Assembly (NCBI RefSeq): GCF_014652815.1
Contig: NZ_BMZN01000004.1
Coordinates: 251,137-315,136, forward strand
Source of the DNA: Alcaligenes pakistanensis
Lineage (GTDB): Bacteria; Pseudomonadota; Gammaproteobacteria; Burkholderiales; Burkholderiaceae_B
Direction: 5' to 3'
Length of the DNA: 64,000 bases
Part shown: one piece after another, positions 63,921-64,000 of the stretch
How the letters are laid out: each line of letters opens with the position of its first letter
Position numbering within the stretch: position 1 is the first letter of the stretch
The notes under the pieces: model-generated
The model's input: only the letters and a program-made list of their open reading frames with translations
Database searches by the model: none
What the model was told of the DNA's origin: nothing
Translations under genes and position numbers: made by a program

Positions 63921-64000
63921 TCTGAGTACGGATGTAATAAGCGGCTCACCGCCGCGACTGAGCCAGTGTAGCGTCACATTCGTTCAGCGGATATGGGGAT

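Overview
The window looks like chromosomal DNA of a betaproteobacterium of order Burkholderiales, most likely family Alcaligenaceae (Alcaligenes, Achromobacter or Bordetella relatives). This rests on family recognition: a DUF3579 protein beside argF, an exbB-exbD-lpxK-Trm112-kdsB-adk operon, a proteobacterial PutA with an N-terminal DNA-binding domain, many Liv-type transport genes, and moderately GC-rich coding sequence. No rRNA or tRNA gene, insertion sequence, prophage or CRISPR array was seen. Almost every gene is intact core or metabolic.

Layout. 1-9041: the tail of a LOTUS-domain protein, a branched-chain amino-acid ABC transporter (livK-H-M-G-F) and the bifunctional proline dehydrogenase PutA, all amino-acid uptake and catabolism. 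9096-15458: four GGTTAAC repeats upstream of putA, then clpS-clpA-pqiA-pqiB-pqiC read leftwards, joining an adaptor/unfoldase pair to an envelope lipid-transport (MCE) system. 15624-18988: cold-shock protein, DUF192 protein, beta-ketoadipyl-CoA thiolase (pcaF) and an AraC regulator. 19051-22687: a leftward cluster of exported proteins (DUF1254/DUF1214 protein, class A acid phosphatase, two outer-membrane-like barrels). 22897-25478: bacterioferritin, Fe superoxide dismutase and xseA. 25904-32422: exbBD, lpxK, Trm112, kdsB, adk, an SDR, murJ and rpsT (envelope biogenesis and housekeeping). 32580-35090: a 2-hydroxyacid dehydrogenase, DUF3579 and argF.

35357-43499 is a leftward high-affinity potassium uptake operon in the order kdpF - microprotein - kdpA - kdpC - kdpB - kdpD - kdpE, so kdpC and kdpB are swapped relative to the classical order. 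Divergent from it, 43718-49752 holds a LacI-family regulator, a four-gene ABC importer and a GpdQ-like phosphodiesterase, probably one regulon for a phosphorus-containing or cation-type solute. 49923-56224 carries argG, an AhpD-like protein, DUF454, NUDIX, an unrecognised gene, a MetC-like lyase with a divergent Lrp-type regulator, and a MOSC protein. 56782-63920 carries small unknown proteins, a MASE1-GGDEF diguanylate cyclase, a DnaQ-like exonuclease, an orphan Liv-type binding protein, DUF533, a META/DUF4377 lipoprotein and a DUF486 membrane protein.

The signals not explained by genes are mostly RNA-like or DNA-structural: a structured + strand transcript candidate at about 63247-63420 with an anti-Shine-Dalgarno loop and a strong terminator; an 80-bp imperfect palindrome at 63131-63210; a DnaA-box cluster at 25709-25743; repeated operator-like sites before putA; and possible small RNAs or attenuators near 52940-53016 and 56363-56450. 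All functions are inferred from sequence reading alone, without database searches.
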